A DNA stretch of 64,000 nt, taken from assembly GCF_040729435.1 (NCBI RefSeq), contig NZ_CP160398.1, forward strand, positions 3,720,001 to 3,784,000, in the 5' to 3' direction. The notes below the pieces were generated by a model. The model was not told the origin of the DNA and did not search any database. It saw only the letters and a list, made by a program, of their open reading frames with translations. The stretch is from Pseudomonas sp. HOU2 (GTDB taxonomy: Bacteria > Pseudomonadota > Gammaproteobacteria > Pseudomonadales > Pseudomonadaceae). Each line of letters starts with the position of its first letter. Position 1 is the stretch's first letter. Below are positions 55,358 through 64,000 of the stretch, in pieces. The position numbers were made by a program, and so were the translations under genes.

Positions 55358-57040
55358 TTAGCGCACATGCACGTAGGTGCCGGGTGCTGCCTCCATCGGT
55401 GGATAGTTCGGGTTGCCGAGGGTAAACGTGGTTTCGTGCTGCGTGCCGGAGCGCTGCTGTATCCACTCCAGCCACTGCGGCCACCAACTGCCGTCGACGC
55501 GTTTGGCGTCGTAGTACCAGGCGCGTGGATCGCTGCTGAGCTTGCCGTTCTCGACGTAATTGGCTTTCGGGTTGCTCGGCGGGTTGAGGATGCTCTGCAC
55601 GTGCCCGCTGTTGGACAGTACAAAGCGCCGCTCGCCACCGAGCAGCAGGGTCGAGCGGTACACCGCGTCCCACGGCGTGATGTGGTCGTTCATGCCAGCC
55701 ACGCTGAAGCTGTCGACGGTGACTTTCTGCAGATCGATCGGCGTGCCGCAGACTTCCAGCCCGCCCGGGTGGGTCAGCGGGTTGTGCTTGAAGAAGTCCA
55801 GCAGGTCGCCGTGGAAGGCGGCGGGCAGGCGGGTGTTGTCGTTGTTCCAGTAGAGGATGTCGAAGGCCGGCGGCTCCTTGCCGAGCAGGTAGTTATTGAC
55901 GAAGTAGCTCCAGATCAAATCGTTGGGCCGCATCCAGGCGAACACCTTGGCCATGTCGCGACCGTCGAGCACGCCTCTCTGGTAGGAACGGCGTTTGGCC
56001 GCTTCGATGGTTTGTTCGTCGGCGAACAGCGTGGTCGGGGTTTCGATCTCGCTGTCGAGCAGGCTGACCAGATAGGTCGCACTGGAGATCCGCCGCAGTT
56101 GCCGTTTGGCCTGCAGATGACCCTGCAGCGCGGCGATGGTCAGGCCGCCGGCGCAGGCGCCCATCAAGTTGACCTCGCGCGCGCCGGTGATCGCCCGGCA
56201 GATGTTCATCGCTTCTTCCACCGCCTCGACGTAGGTCGACAGGCCCCATTCGCGGTGACGCACGTCCGGGTTGCGCCAACTGATCATGAAGGTCTGCAGG
56301 CCGTTTTTCAGCGCGTACTGGACGAAGCTGTTGTGCGGGCTGAGGTCGAAAATGTAGTACTTGTTGATTTGCGGCGGCACCACCAGCAGCGGCTTGGCGT
56401 ACTGCTTTTCGCTCATCGGCTTGTACTGGATCAGCTCGAGCATCTCGTTGCGAAACACCACGGCGCCGGTGGTGGTGGCAACGGTCTTGCCGACTTCGAA
56501 CGCCTGCTTGGTAACCTGACGCGGCAGGCCATCGTTGTGCAGCAGATCATCGAACAGATGGCTCAGGCCGCGCACCAGACTCTGGCCGCCGGAATTGAAC
56601 AGCTCCTTCACCGCCAGTGGATTGAGCAGGGTATTGGAGGGCGCCACGGCATCGTTGAGCAGGGTGAACGCGAAGTGCGCGCGGGCGCGGTCGTCCTCGC
56701 TCATGCTGCTTTCATCGATCCAGCTCTTGACCTGTTTCTGCCAGGCCAGATACGCCTGCAGGCTGCGCCGGTAGAACGGATTGAGGCTCCATGCCGGGTC
56801 GGCAAACCGCGCGTCCTGCGGGTTGGTTGGGTGCAGGGTTTCACCGAGCAGCACGCGGCCGAGCTGGCCGCCGAGTTTCAAGGCGTGTTTCGCGCTGTGG
56901 AGCGGGTTGCGCAGACCGTGGGCGGCGACACTGCGCAACGTGGAGAGCAAGTCGCGGCCACGCAGGCCGGTCATTGCACTCTGTGCATTGATGAACACGG
57001 CGGGACTGGGCACGACGCCCGTCGCAGGTTTGTCGCGCAT
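55358..57040 (-). CDS. phaC2: Class II PHA synthase 2
   Basis: Polymerises medium-chain (R)-3-hydroxyacyl-CoA into polyester at the granule surface. 560 residues. The lipase-like box GACAGG (LMGACAGGLTIAAL) contains the catalytic Cys. The conserved Asp lies in VAGMNDHITPW and the His in LSNSGHVQSILNPP. WSLNPFYRRSLQAYLAWQ is a further family marker. A paralogue of phaC1, arranged on either side of phaZ as in other medium-chain PHA producers. Confidence 0.96.
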   Translation of the reverse strand: MRDKPATGVVPSPAVFINAQSAMTGLRGRDLLSTLRSVAAHGLRNPLHSAKHALKLGGQLGRVLLGETLHPTNPQDARFADPAWSLNPFYRRSLQAYLAWQKQVKSWIDESSMSEDDRARAHFAFTLLNDAVAPSNTLLNPLAVKELFNSGGQSLVRGLSHLFDDLLHNDGLPRQVTKQAFEVGKTVATTTGAVVFRNEMLELIQYKPMSEKQYAKPLLVVPPQINKYYIFDLSPHNSFVQYALKNGLQTFMISWRNPDVRHREWGLSTYVEAVEEAMNICRAITGAREVNLMGACAGGLTIAALQGHLQAKRQLRRISSATYLVSLLDSEIETPTTLFADEQTIEAAKRRSYQRGVLDGRDMAKVFAWMRPNDLIWSYFVNNYLLGKEPPAFDILYWNNDNTRLPAAFHGDLLDFFKHNPLTHPGGLEVCGTPIDLQKVTVDSFSVAGMNDHITPWDAVYRSTLLLGGERRFVLSNSGHVQSILNPPSNPKANYVENGKLSSDPRAWYYDAKRVDGSWWPQWLEWIQQRSGTQHETTFTLGNPNYPPMEAAPGTYVHVR

Positions 57041-57179
57041 GACTCAACACTCCTTCGTCTTCAGGTCAAAAACAAACTCACCGAACCAGAACACCATAGT
57101 CGCTGTTACGGGTTGCTGCCTGCGCGGCGTCCTGCCGCGCACGTTGTTCAAAACCCTGCATAAAGCCTGCCGCCGTGAT

Positions 57180-58034
57180 TTATCCGCCCAGCGGCGTCGG
57201 ATGCGGGTGCATCACGGCGCGCTGCCGCTCCTCCTCAAGGAATTTCATGATGATCGGCGCCACGGCTTCGGCGCGGGTGATCAGGAACAAATGACCGTCG
57301 TCGATGATGTGCAGCTGAGCATTGGGAATCCGCCAGGCGAGCATGCGCATGTTGATCAGCGGGATCAGCGGATCGTCGTCGCCGGCCAGCACCAGCGTCG
57401 GCTGATGGATCTTGTGCAGCCAGTGAATGCTGGTCCAGCCCAGGCCGGCGAACAGTTGCCAGTAGTAACCGAGCTTGCCCGCCGAACGCACTTTCGCCGC
57501 ATGGCTGGCAGCCAGCGTCGGGTCGCGACGGAACGAGCCGCCGTAGATCAATGGCGCAATGCGGATCACGTGCGATGGCTGAATGTAGCGCCGGGGACTG
57601 GCCATCATCCACAGCACTTTCGGTTTTCCCGGCACCATGAAAGCCCCGGCCGCCGTCGCTGCCAGCACCAGTTTCTTGCAGCGCTCGGGGTAGTCATGGG
57701 CAAACTGCTGCGCCAGCGCGCCGCCCCACGACACGCCGATCACATTGACCTGACCGTAGTCGAGGTAGTCGAGCATCCGCGAGGTCAGCTTCGCCAATCC
57801 GGGAAAGCGATACGGCCGGCTCGGCGTCGACGAGCCGCCGACACCGGGCACGTCGAAGGCGATCACTTCCAGATCCGGGTCCAGCGCCGCGACAAACGGA
57901 AACACCAGCTCCAGGTTGGCGCCGATGCCATTGAAAATCAGCAAGGGCGTCAAATGAGGCTTGCCGGGGCGTACCGCGGTGCGAATGGTCTGCCCATCCA
58001 GATCGACGGTACGGAAAATGAACGGTTGCGGCAT
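57180..58034 (-). CDS. phaZ: Intracellular medium-chain PHA depolymerase
   Basis: Serine hydrolase that releases hydroxyacids from stored polyester. At 284 residues it is close to P. putida PhaZ (283). Ser102 sits in the lipase box GVSWGGALAQQFA; VLAGDDDPLIP carries the Asp and DDGHLFLITRAE the His of the triad. FNGIGANLELVFPF is the oxyanion segment. Located between phaC1 and phaC2; a REP separates it from phaC1. Confidence 0.96.
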   Translation of the reverse strand: MPQPFIFRTVDLDGQTIRTAVRPGKPHLTPLLIFNGIGANLELVFPFVAALDPDLEVIAFDVPGVGGSSTPSRPYRFPGLAKLTSRMLDYLDYGQVNVIGVSWGGALAQQFAHDYPERCKKLVLAATAAGAFMVPGKPKVLWMMASPRRYIQPSHVIRIAPLIYGGSFRRDPTLAASHAAKVRSAGKLGYYWQLFAGLGWTSIHWLHKIHQPTLVLAGDDDPLIPLINMRMLAWRIPNAQLHIIDDGHLFLITRAEAVAPIIMKFLEEERQRAVMHPHPTPLGG

Positions 58035-58086
58035 GCTTCAGGCCCTGTGAATTAATTCATCCCCGCTCCCCTGCAGGAGTGAGCCT

Positions 58087-58219
58087 TGTGGTGAGGGGAT
58101 TTATCCCCGATCGGCTGCGCAGCAGTCGCAAAATCATTACGCACGGTTTTCAGAACTACCGCGTCAGATGGTTTTGGGGCCGCTTCGCAGCCCATCGGGG
58201 ATAAATCCCCTCACCACAG
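58087..58219. repeat. REP doublet, family C variant (GGGGATTTATCCCC type)
   Basis: Outer arms TGTGGTGAGGGGATTTATCC and inverse with inner CGGCTGCGCAGCAGTCG and GGGCCGCTTCGCAGCCC. The layout matches family C but the stem sequence differs. Lies between phaC1 and phaZ. Confidence 0.9.
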
Positions 58220-58255
58220 TTTCACCCCACAGTTCGGGGAGCCGAGGTGTGTCAG

Positions 58256-59935
58256 TTACCGCTCATGTACGTAAGTACCCGGCGAGGCCTCGCCTGCCGG
58301 ATACGCCTTGTTGCCCAGTTTCAGTGGTGCCTTTTTCAGATTGCCCGAGCGCTCGGCCTGCCACGCCTGCCAGTACAGCCACCAGGAATCGGTGTGCTTG
58401 GTCGAGTTCTCTTGCCACTCGTCGGCATTGGCGGCCATGCCTTCGCTGGTCATGTAGCGCGATTTCGGGTTGCCCGGCGGATTCAGGATGCTCTGGATGT
58501 GCCCGCTGCTCGACAGCACGAACTCGACCTTGCCGCCAAACAGCTGCGCCGACTTGTAGCAGGACTTCCACGGGGTGATGTGGTCGTTGGTGCCGGCCAG
58601 CGAGAAGATGTCGGCGGTAACCTGCTTGAGGTCGATCGGCGTGCCGCACACTTCCAGTGCATTGGGGCGAATCAGTGGGTTGTTTTTGAACATCTCGATC
58701 AGGTCGCCGTGGAACGCCGCCGGCAGCCGGGTGGTGTCGTTGTTCCAGAACAGGATGTCGAACACCGGCGGCTCGTTGCCGAGCAGGTAGTTGTTGACCC
58801 AGTAGTTCCAGATCAGATCGTTGGGGCGCATCCACGCGAAGACCTTGGCCATGTCTTTGCCTTCGAGCACGCCGGCCTGGTACGAGTGGCGCTTGGCGGT
58901 CTCCAGGGTCTGCTCGTCGACAAACAGGGCGACGTCGCTGTCCAGGGTGGTGTCGAGCACGCTGACCAGCAGGGTCAGCGCGTTGACCTTGTTCTGGCCG
59001 AGGGCGGCGTAGTGGCCGAGCAGGGCGGTACAGGTGATGCCGCCGGAGCAGGCACCGAGCATGTTCACGTCTTTGCTGCCGGTGATCGCGGTGACCACGT
59101 CGACTGCTTCTTTCAGTGCATCGATGTAGGTCGACAGGCCCCACTCGCGCTGGGCCTTGGTCGGGTTGCGCCAGCTGACGATGAAAGTCTGCACGTTATT
59201 GCGCAGGCAGAAGCGCGCCAGACTCTTGTCCGGGCTCAGGTCGAACACATAGAACTTATTGATCTGTGGCGGCACCACGAGCAGTGGACGCTCGTGCACC
59301 TGCTCGGTGATCGGCTTGTACTGGATCAGTTCCAGCACGTCGTTGCGAAACACCACCGCGCCTTCGGTCACGCCGAGGCTCTTGCCGACCTCGAACGCGC
59401 CCATGTTGACCTGGCTCGGCATGCCGCCGTTGTGCACCAGATCCTTGGCCAGATGCGAGAGGCCGTCGAGCAGGCTTTTGCCGCCGGTCTCGAAGAAGCG
59501 TTTGACCGCTGCCGGGTTGGCGGCGGTATTGGTCGGGGCCATGGCTTCGGTCATCAGGTTGATCACGAAGTGGCCGCGCGCGATGTCCTTGGGTGACAGG
59601 CTGCTGTCGTCGATCCAGGAATGGAGCTCCTTGCGCCACGCCAGGTAAGTTTGCAGATAACGTTTGTAGAGCGGGTTCTGACTCCACGCCGGATCAACGA
59701 AGCGACGATCATCGCTGGCCGGTTGCAGTTCGGATTTGCCGAACAGCACGTTCTTCAGTTCAAGACCGAAATGGGTCACGTGCTTGACGCTATGGATCGG
59801 TTGTTTGATGGCCTGGGTCAGCACCATTCGAGCAGAGGCCAGCAGATCCTTTCCGCGCAGCCCAACGACGGGATTAAGCCCCAGGGTGTTTTCCGAGGCT
59901 TGGTACTTCAGGTCATCGTTATTCTTGTTACTCAT
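58256..59935 (-). CDS. phaC1: Class II PHA synthase 1
   Basis: Main medium-chain PHA synthase, 559 residues. The catalytic Cys is residue 296 in LGACSGGITCTAL; Asp lies in LAGTNDHITPW and His in LSSSGHIQSILNPPGNP. WSQNPLYKRYLQTYLAWR is shared with PhaC2. Start MSNKNNDDLKYQAS at 59935 is preceded by GGAGCG. First gene of the phaC1ZC2D unit; the 257-nt region upstream holds the promoter and an inverted repeat. Confidence 0.96.
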   Translation of the reverse strand: MSNKNNDDLKYQASENTLGLNPVVGLRGKDLLASARMVLTQAIKQPIHSVKHVTHFGLELKNVLFGKSELQPASDDRRFVDPAWSQNPLYKRYLQTYLAWRKELHSWIDDSSLSPKDIARGHFVINLMTEAMAPTNTAANPAAVKRFFETGGKSLLDGLSHLAKDLVHNGGMPSQVNMGAFEVGKSLGVTEGAVVFRNDVLELIQYKPITEQVHERPLLVVPPQINKFYVFDLSPDKSLARFCLRNNVQTFIVSWRNPTKAQREWGLSTYIDALKEAVDVVTAITGSKDVNMLGACSGGITCTALLGHYAALGQNKVNALTLLVSVLDTTLDSDVALFVDEQTLETAKRHSYQAGVLEGKDMAKVFAWMRPNDLIWNYWVNNYLLGNEPPVFDILFWNNDTTRLPAAFHGDLIEMFKNNPLIRPNALEVCGTPIDLKQVTADIFSLAGTNDHITPWKSCYKSAQLFGGKVEFVLSSSGHIQSILNPPGNPKSRYMTSEGMAANADEWQENSTKHTDSWWLYWQAWQAERSGNLKKAPLKLGNKAYPAGEASPGTYVHER

Positions 59936-60012
59936 CTACGACGCTCCATTGTCCTGAGACGAGTACCCGGTGTTGTGCTGTGCAGTTCCACAGCGAATGC
60001 CAGGTACTACTG

Positions 60013-60095
60013 CTCGGGTGACCGTTAATTCTGCATAGCTGCTTTACAGTCGTAGAGCACTGCAGGGAACTTGCCAGCTCCATTGGTTACCCGAG
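60013..60095. promoter_or_regulatory. Widely spaced inverted repeat upstream of phaC1
   Basis: CTCGGGTGACC (60013-60023) and GGTTACCCGAG (60085-60095) are inverted with 10 of 11 matching. They could be operator half-sites, for instance for PhaD, or a stem in the leader. GAGTACCCGG at 59961 is a partial third copy. The region 59936-60192 holds no gene. Confidence 0.35.
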
Positions 60096-60192
60096 TTTAA
60101 TTTTTTTCGCAAGCGGCCGATCCTCGACCACTTGGCGCAGCATTCAAACAGATGAATTTAGAAAATGCCCTCTAAAGAGCAAGAGTCTCGGA

Positions 60193-60570
60193 CTAGAGCA
60201 TCAGCTTGACGATCGACTGGTCCGGATCGCGGGTTTTCCCGGCGGCTTTTAGCTCGGCCAGATAATCGGCCCAGAGTGCGTCATGACGTCGCCCCAGCTC
60301 GTAGAGGTATTCCCAGGTGAACAGGCCACTGTCGTGACCGTCGTCGAAGGTCAGTTTCAGTGCGTAGTGACCGGCCGGTTCCAGTGCGGTCAGTCCGACA
60401 TTGAGCTTGCCGAATTGCAGGATCGGTTTGCCGTGGCCCTGGACCTCGGCGGAGGGGGAATGCACGCGCAGGAATTCTGCGGGCAGGGTGTACTCCTCGC
60501 CGGACGCGTATTTGAGCGTCAGGGTTTTCGAGGCTTTGTGCAGTTTGATGTCGGTGGGAATAGTGGTCAT
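60193..60570 (-). CDS. DUF971 domain protein
   Basis: A 125-residue protein made of a single DUF971 domain (gamma-butyrobetaine hydroxylase N-terminal-like). KTLTLKYASGEEYTLPAEFLR and LTFDDGHDSGLFTWEYLYEL are the family's hallmarks. Such domains bind metal or Fe-S in some fused proteins, but this stand-alone form has no proven role. Found beside hslUV and the pha genes in many Pseudomonas genomes. Confidence 0.9.
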   Translation of the reverse strand: MTTIPTDIKLHKASKTLTLKYASGEEYTLPAEFLRVHSPSAEVQGHGKPILQFGKLNVGLTALEPAGHYALKLTFDDGHDSGLFTWEYLYELGRRHDALWADYLAELKAAGKTRDPDQSIVKLML

Positions 60571-60598
60571 TGCAGGTCATCCGACTGTGATGAGCCCC

Positions 60599-60682
60599 TG
60601 TAGGAGCTGCCGCAGGCTGCGATCTTTTGATCTTGTCTTTTAAAAAACAAAATCAAAGATCGCAGCCTGCGGCAGCTCCTAC
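60599..60682. repeat. REP doublet, family B, extended hairpin
   Basis: TGTAGGAGCTGCCGCAGGCT and inverse with inner GATCTTTTGATC/GATCAAAGATC-like arms. Lies between hslU and the DUF971 gene and can act as the hslVU terminator. Confidence 0.88.
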
Positions 60683-60695
60683 AGGGAAGAGTGAC

Positions 60696-62033
60696 CTACA
60701 GGATATAACGGGACAGGTCTTCGTTCTGCGCCAATTCGCCCAGGTGGCTGTTGACGTATGCAGCGTCGATCAGGATCGGCTTGTCGTCATGCGCGCTGGC
60801 CAGGTCGCCGGCACTGAAGGACACCTCTTCCAGCAGACGCTCAAGCAGCGTGTGCAGACGACGGGCACCGATGTTCTCGGTCTTCTCGTTGACCTGCCAG
60901 GCGATTTCCGCCAGACGCTTGATGCCTTCCGGCTGGAACTGGATGTTCAGGCCTTCGGTTTTCAGCAGTGCGCAGTATTGCTCGGTGAGCGAGGCGTGCG
61001 GTTCGCTGAGGATGCGTTCGAAGTCTTCCGGGCTCAGCGCCTTGAGTTCGACGCGGATCGGCAGACGACCCTGCAGCTCAGGCACCAGATCGCTCGGCTT
61101 GCTCAGGTGGAACGCGCCGGAGGCGATGAACAGGATGTGGTCGGTCTTGACCATGCCCAGCTTGGTGTTGACGGTGCAGCCTTCGATCAGCGGCAGCAGG
61201 TCGCGCTGTACGCCTTCACGGGACACATCGGCCCCGCCGACATTGCCGCGCTTGGCGACCTTGTCGATTTCGTCGATGAACACGATGCCGTGCTGCTCGA
61301 CCGCTTCCAGCGCCTTGGCCTTCAGTTCTTCTTCGTTGACCAGACGCCCGGCCTCTTCGTCGCGCACCAGTTTCAGCGCTTCCTTGACCTTGAGCTTGCG
61401 CGCTTTCTTCTTGCCCTTGCCCATGTTGGCGAACAGGTTCTGCAACTGGCTGGTCATTTCTTCCATGCCAGGCGGCGTGGCGATCTCGATGCCGGCCACT
61501 TCGGCGACTTCGATCTCGATTTCCTTGTCGTCCAGCTGACCTTCGCGCAGGCGTTTGCGGAACAGCTGACGGGTGTTGGAGTCGCTGCTCGGCGCTTCTT
61601 CATTGCTGAAGCCCATGCGTGCCGGTGGCAGCAGTGCGTCGAGGATACGATCCTCGGCAGCGTCTTCTGCACGGTGACGTACGCGGGTCATTTCCTGCTC
61701 GCGGAGCATCTTGATCGCAGCGTCGGCCAGATCACGGATGATCGATTCGACGTCACGGCCAACGTAGCCGACTTCGGTGAATTTGGTCGCTTCGACCTTG
61801 ATGAACGGCGCGTTGGCCAGTTTCGCCAGGCGACGGGCGATCTCGGTTTTACCGACACCGGTCGGGCCGATCATCAGGATGTTTTTCGGGGTCACTTCAA
61901 CGCGCAGCTCTTCAGGCAGCTGCATGCGGCGCCAGCGGTTGCGCAGGGCAATCGCGACGGCGCGCTTGGCATCGTCCTGGCCGATGATATGGCGGTTGAG
62001 TTCGTGGACGATTTCGCGGGGAGTCATGGACAT
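60696..62033 (-). CDS. hslU: ATP-dependent protease ATPase subunit HslU
   Basis: AAA+ unfoldase that feeds substrates to HslV. 445 residues. Walker [10 protein letters not shown] and the early signature [25 protein letters not shown] are present. An I-domain (~110-240) contains the charged stretch [21 protein letters not shown]. Walker B is [14 protein letters not shown], and the C-terminal domain ends in DLSRYIL, the tail that docks into HslV. Lies 55 nt after hslV, in the usual hslVU order. Confidence 0.97.
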   Translation of the reverse strand: MSMTPREIVHELNRHIIGQDDAKRAVAIALRNRWRRMQLPEELRVEVTPKNILMIGPTGVGKTEIARRLAKLANAPFIKVEATKFTEVGYVGRDVESIIRDLADAAIKMLREQEMTRVRHRAEDAAEDRILDALLPPARMGFSNEEAPSSDSNTRQLFRKRLREGQLDDKEIEIEVAEVAGIEIATPPGMEEMTSQLQNLFANMGKGKKKARKLKVKEALKLVRDEEAGRLVNEEELKAKALEAVEQHGIVFIDEIDKVAKRGNVGGADVSREGVQRDLLPLIEGCTVNTKLGMVKTDHILFIASGAFHLSKPSDLVPELQGRLPIRVELKALSPEDFERILSEPHASLTEQYCALLKTEGLNIQFQPEGIKRLAEIAWQVNEKTENIGARRLHTLLERLLEEVSFSAGDLASAHDDKPILIDAAYVNSHLGELAQNEDLSRYIL

Positions 62034-62088
62034 AATAATTGACGGTCCTCAAGCAGAAACAAGCCGTGGCACTTAGGCCGCGTCAAGC

Positions 62089-62619
62089 TTATTCAGCGAG
62101 ATCCTGCTCCTCAATGGTCTGGGTGTGGTTGGTGAATACACAGATGTCGCCGGCGATACCGAGGGCAGTTTCGACGATCTCACGGGCCGACAGGTCGGTC
62201 TTTTTCAACAGCGCGCTGGCTGCGGCTTGCGCGTAGGCGCCGCCGGAACCCATGGCGATCAGGCCGTCTTCAGGTTCGACTACGTCACCGTTGCCGGTGA
62301 TGATCAGCGAGGCGTCCTTGTTGGCAACCGCGAGCATCGCTTCGAGGCGGCTCAGGGAGCGGTCGGTGCGCCATTCTTTGGCGAGTTCTACAGCGGCGCG
62401 GATCAGGTGGCCCTGATGTTTCTCGAGCTGGCCTTCGAAGCGTTCGAACAGGGTGAAGGCGTCGGCGGTGGCACCGGCGAAACCGGCGATGACCTGACCG
62501 TGGTACAGGCGACGAACTTTCTTCGCGTTGCCTTTCATCACGGTATTGCCGAGAGAAACCTGGCCGTCGCCGCCCATGACGACTTTGCCGTGGCGGCGGA
62601 CTGAAACGATGGTGGTCAA
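62089..62619 (-). CDS. hslV: ATP-dependent protease proteolytic subunit HslV
   Basis: Threonine peptidase of the HslUV protease, 176 residues. The protein begins (M)[19 protein letters not shown]; the Thr after the start is the nucleophile exposed by Met removal. [20 protein letters not shown] and IMGSGG-like [17 protein letters not shown] follow. The start is a TTG at 62619 with GGAG about 9 nt upstream; the in-frame ATG at 62667 would bury the catalytic Thr and is rejected. Likely heat-inducible, but no clear sigma32 promoter was seen. Confidence 0.95.
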   Translation of the reverse strand: MTTIVSVRRHGKVVMGGDGQVSLGNTVMKGNAKKVRRLYHGQVIAGFAGATADAFTLFERFEGQLEKHQGHLIRAAVELAKEWRTDRSLSRLEAMLAVANKDASLIITGNGDVVEPEDGLIAMGSGGAYAQAAASALLKKTDLSAREIVETALGIAGDICVFTNHTQTIEEQDLAE

Positions 62620-62742
62620 GGGAAGAGTCTCCACGCAGCGGGGCGAAAATGCCTTATGCCCATTCATATGGGGGTGCTGGAGAGGATTTCAACCGGGGGC
62701 GCAGAGAGGAGACGAGCGGTGATGAAGGGTTGGTGCAAATCT

Positions 62743-62892
62743 CTGTGGCGAGGGAGCTTGTCGAATCGTCGCACCGTCCCGCTCGGCTGCGCAGCAGTCG
62801 TAAAACCTGCAATCCCGGTCTGTCTGATGCACTGGATTCACAGGGTTTGGGGGCGCTTCGCACCCCAGCGGGAGCAAGCTCCCTCGCCACAA
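62743..62892. repeat. REP doublet, family C, with disrupted left arm
   Basis: The left arm reads GTGGCGAGGGAGCTTG, then 17 foreign bases (TCGAATCGTCGCACCGT) where intact copies have CT, then CCCGCTCGGCTGCGCAGCAG. The right arm is intact. The 62620-62924 gap holds this repeat and no gene. Confidence 0.85.
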
Positions 62893-62924
62893 AGTCCGCC
62901 GAACGATTTACGTTCGGCGAGAGA

Positions 62925-63632
62925 TCAGCGGCTCTGGCGTTGTTGTAACAACAGATTGCTGAAGCCGCTGCCGGCCAGTTGTTTCTGCGCCGTGGTCAGC
63001 TGTTCGCGGTTGCTGAACGGGCCAACCAGTACGCGATACCAGGTTTCATCCTTCACTGTGCCGGACTCAACCGCCACAGCCTGGCCGAGCAGAATGATCT
63101 GCGCCCGCACCTTGTCCGCGTCCGCCTCTTTGCGGAACGAACCGGCCTGGAGGAAGAACTTGGTCACTGGCGCCGCTTTCGCCACCGGTGGCGCTGGCGG
63201 TGGGGTAATGCCCGACAGCGCGGCCTGCGCGCGTGCGGTGTCGATCTTCGCCGCTTCCGCCGGGGTAACCGGTGTGGTCGGCACTTGCGGCGTCGGCAGG
63301 GTTTTCTCCGGCACGGCATCCGGCGGCACGATCACTTCCGATTCCGGCAGCAGGGTGTAGAAGTCGTACTTCGGCTTCACCGGTTGCGTCGGGCTCGGCG
63401 GGGTCTTGTTGGCCTCGGCGATCTTCGACGCTTTCTGCTGCTGCGCCTGCTCGACTTTCTCGCGCTTGACCGTGTCGCTGCCCTTGCCCGGCTCCAGTTT
63501 CATCAGGAACACGATGAACGCGCCGACCGTCAGGCCGATGGCCATCCACAGCCAGCCCGGGATCGGTTGCTTTGCAGGAGCTTGGTAACGGCTGGCGCCA
63601 CGCTTGGGTGCAGGTTTTTTCTTGGCAGCCAA
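62925..63632 (-). CDS. SPOR-domain protein (FtsN-like)
   Basis: A 235-residue envelope protein: short basic cytoplasmic part (AAKKKPAPKRGASRYQAP), one membrane helix (GWLWMAIGLTVGAFIVFLM), a Pro/Thr-rich periplasmic linker, and a C-terminal SPOR domain (~155-235; FFLQAGSFRKEADADKVRAQ, WYRVLVGPFSNREQLTTAQK). SPOR domains bind denuded peptidoglycan at division sites. The layout is that of FtsN, and the place between hslV and argS matches P. aeruginosa PA5052, but an essential division role is not shown here. It starts one base after the argS stop. Confidence 0.9.
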   Translation of the reverse strand: MAAKKKPAPKRGASRYQAPAKQPIPGWLWMAIGLTVGAFIVFLMKLEPGKGSDTVKREKVEQAQQQKASKIAEANKTPPSPTQPVKPKYDFYTLLPESEVIVPPDAVPEKTLPTPQVPTTPVTPAEAAKIDTARAQAALSGITPPPAPPVAKAAPVTKFFLQAGSFRKEADADKVRAQIILLGQAVAVESGTVKDETWYRVLVGPFSNREQLTTAQKQLAGSGFSNLLLQQRQSR

Positions 63633-63633
63633 C

Positions 63634-64000
63634 TTACATGCGCTCCAGAGTTTCCAGGCCCAACAGTTCCAGGCCTTGCTTGAGAGTACGACCGGTCAGC
63701 GCGGCCAGACGCAGACGGCTCTGCATCTGGACCGGCGTTTCGGCGGCGAGGATCGGGCAGTTCTCGTAGAAGCTGGAGAACAGACCGGCGACGTCATACA
63801 GATAAGTGCAGAGAATGTGCGGCGTGCCTTTTTCCGCAACGCTGTTCAGCACTTCGCCGAACTGCGCCAGCTTCGCCGCCAGCTCTTGCTCGTGCGCGGC
63901 TTCGAGGACGATCTGGCCGTCGACTTCGCTGAAGTCCTTGCCCAGTTTGCGGAACACACCGGCCACACGGGTATAGGCGTACAGCAGGTACGGCGCGGTG
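63634..64000 (-). CDS. argS: Arginyl-tRNA synthetase, C-terminal fragment (runs off window)
   Basis: Charges tRNA-Arg. Only the last ~121 residues are visible, ending [10 protein letters not shown]: the DALR anticodon-binding domain, with [20 protein letters not shown] at the window edge, then [16 protein letters not shown] and [20 protein letters not shown]. An in-frame Met at 63966 is internal, not the start. Followed by the SPOR gene, with which it is probably co-transcribed. Confidence 0.95.
   Translation of the reverse strand, partial: TAPYLLYAYTRVAGVFRKLGKDFSEVDGQIVLEAAHEQELAAKLAQFGEVLNSVAEKGTPHILCTYLYDVAGLFSSFYENCPILAAETPVQMQSRLRLAALTGRTLKQGLELLGLETLERM

Noticed and set aside
62620..62667. 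Upstream ATG for hslV at 62667
   Set aside because: Would place 17 residues before the catalytic threonine, which must become the N-terminus; the TTG at 62619 is right.

Overview
The window is a GC-rich stretch of chromosome from a Pseudomonas of the fluorescens group. Evidence: the gene order glnA-thiI-typA ... fbp ... hut ... pip-dtd-opgGH ... tatCBA-hisEI-ubiBJE ... phaIF/phaDC2ZC1 ... hslUV-argS matches the conserved Pseudomonas core backbone; two class II (medium-chain) PHA synthases are present; and several fluorescens-type REP palindrome families fill the gaps. Nearly everything is core or catabolic. There is one mobile element, and no prophage, CRISPR array, tRNA or rRNA gene was seen.

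Layout. 1-4.6 kb: start of glnA with a sigma54 promoter and an NtrC-like site, then thiI and typA/bipA. 4.7-13 kb: YkgJ-type Cys-cluster protein, glycogen phosphorylase, and a DUF2339-DUF3999 membrane pair. 13.3-18.2 kb: fbp, a DUF924 protein, an amino-acid-type dCache chemoreceptor and two lipoproteins (one a Blc lipocalin). 18.3-33.3 kb: a complete histidine utilisation locus (hutF divergent from hutCD, then hutU, an NCS1 permease, hutXWV, two hutH paralogues, hutI, hutG). It takes histidine through urocanate, imidazolone propionate and formiminoglutamate to glutamate by the HutF/HutG route. 33.5-42.6 kb: pip-dtd, opgGH (osmoregulated periplasmic glucans) and a polar amino acid ABC transporter. 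42.7-43.9 kb: an IS110-family insertion. 44-52.4 kb: an HBM-type chemoreceptor, rsmE, tatCBA, hisE, hisI, ubiB, ubiJ and ubiE, all on the minus strand. 52.5-60 kb: the PHA cluster, with phaI-phaF converging on phaC1-phaZ-phaC2-phaD. 60.2-64 kb: DUF971 protein, hslU, hslV, a SPOR protein and the 3' end of argS.

Most notable result: the IS110 element sits inside one arm of a REP doublet, so its ends and target can be read off by restoring the REP. The 204-base leader upstream of its transposase can be folded by eye into two stem-loops. The first carries a 7+7 nt pair of guides matching the two sides of the REP target around a CT core. The second carries a 5+5 nt pair matching the element's own joined ends around the same CT. 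This is what a bridge RNA should look like, here programmed against a chromosomal REP family. Seven further intact copies of the same 14-nt target lie in this window.

Other points: the first hutH paralogue lacks the Ala-Ser-Gly triad that forms the MIO cofactor and two further active-site residues, so it is probably not a histidase; a 268-bp nested inverted-repeat element separates hisI from hisE; and four copies of a ~160-bp repeat share a directional core between palindromic ends. Positions and motifs were read by eye. No database search or folding program was run.
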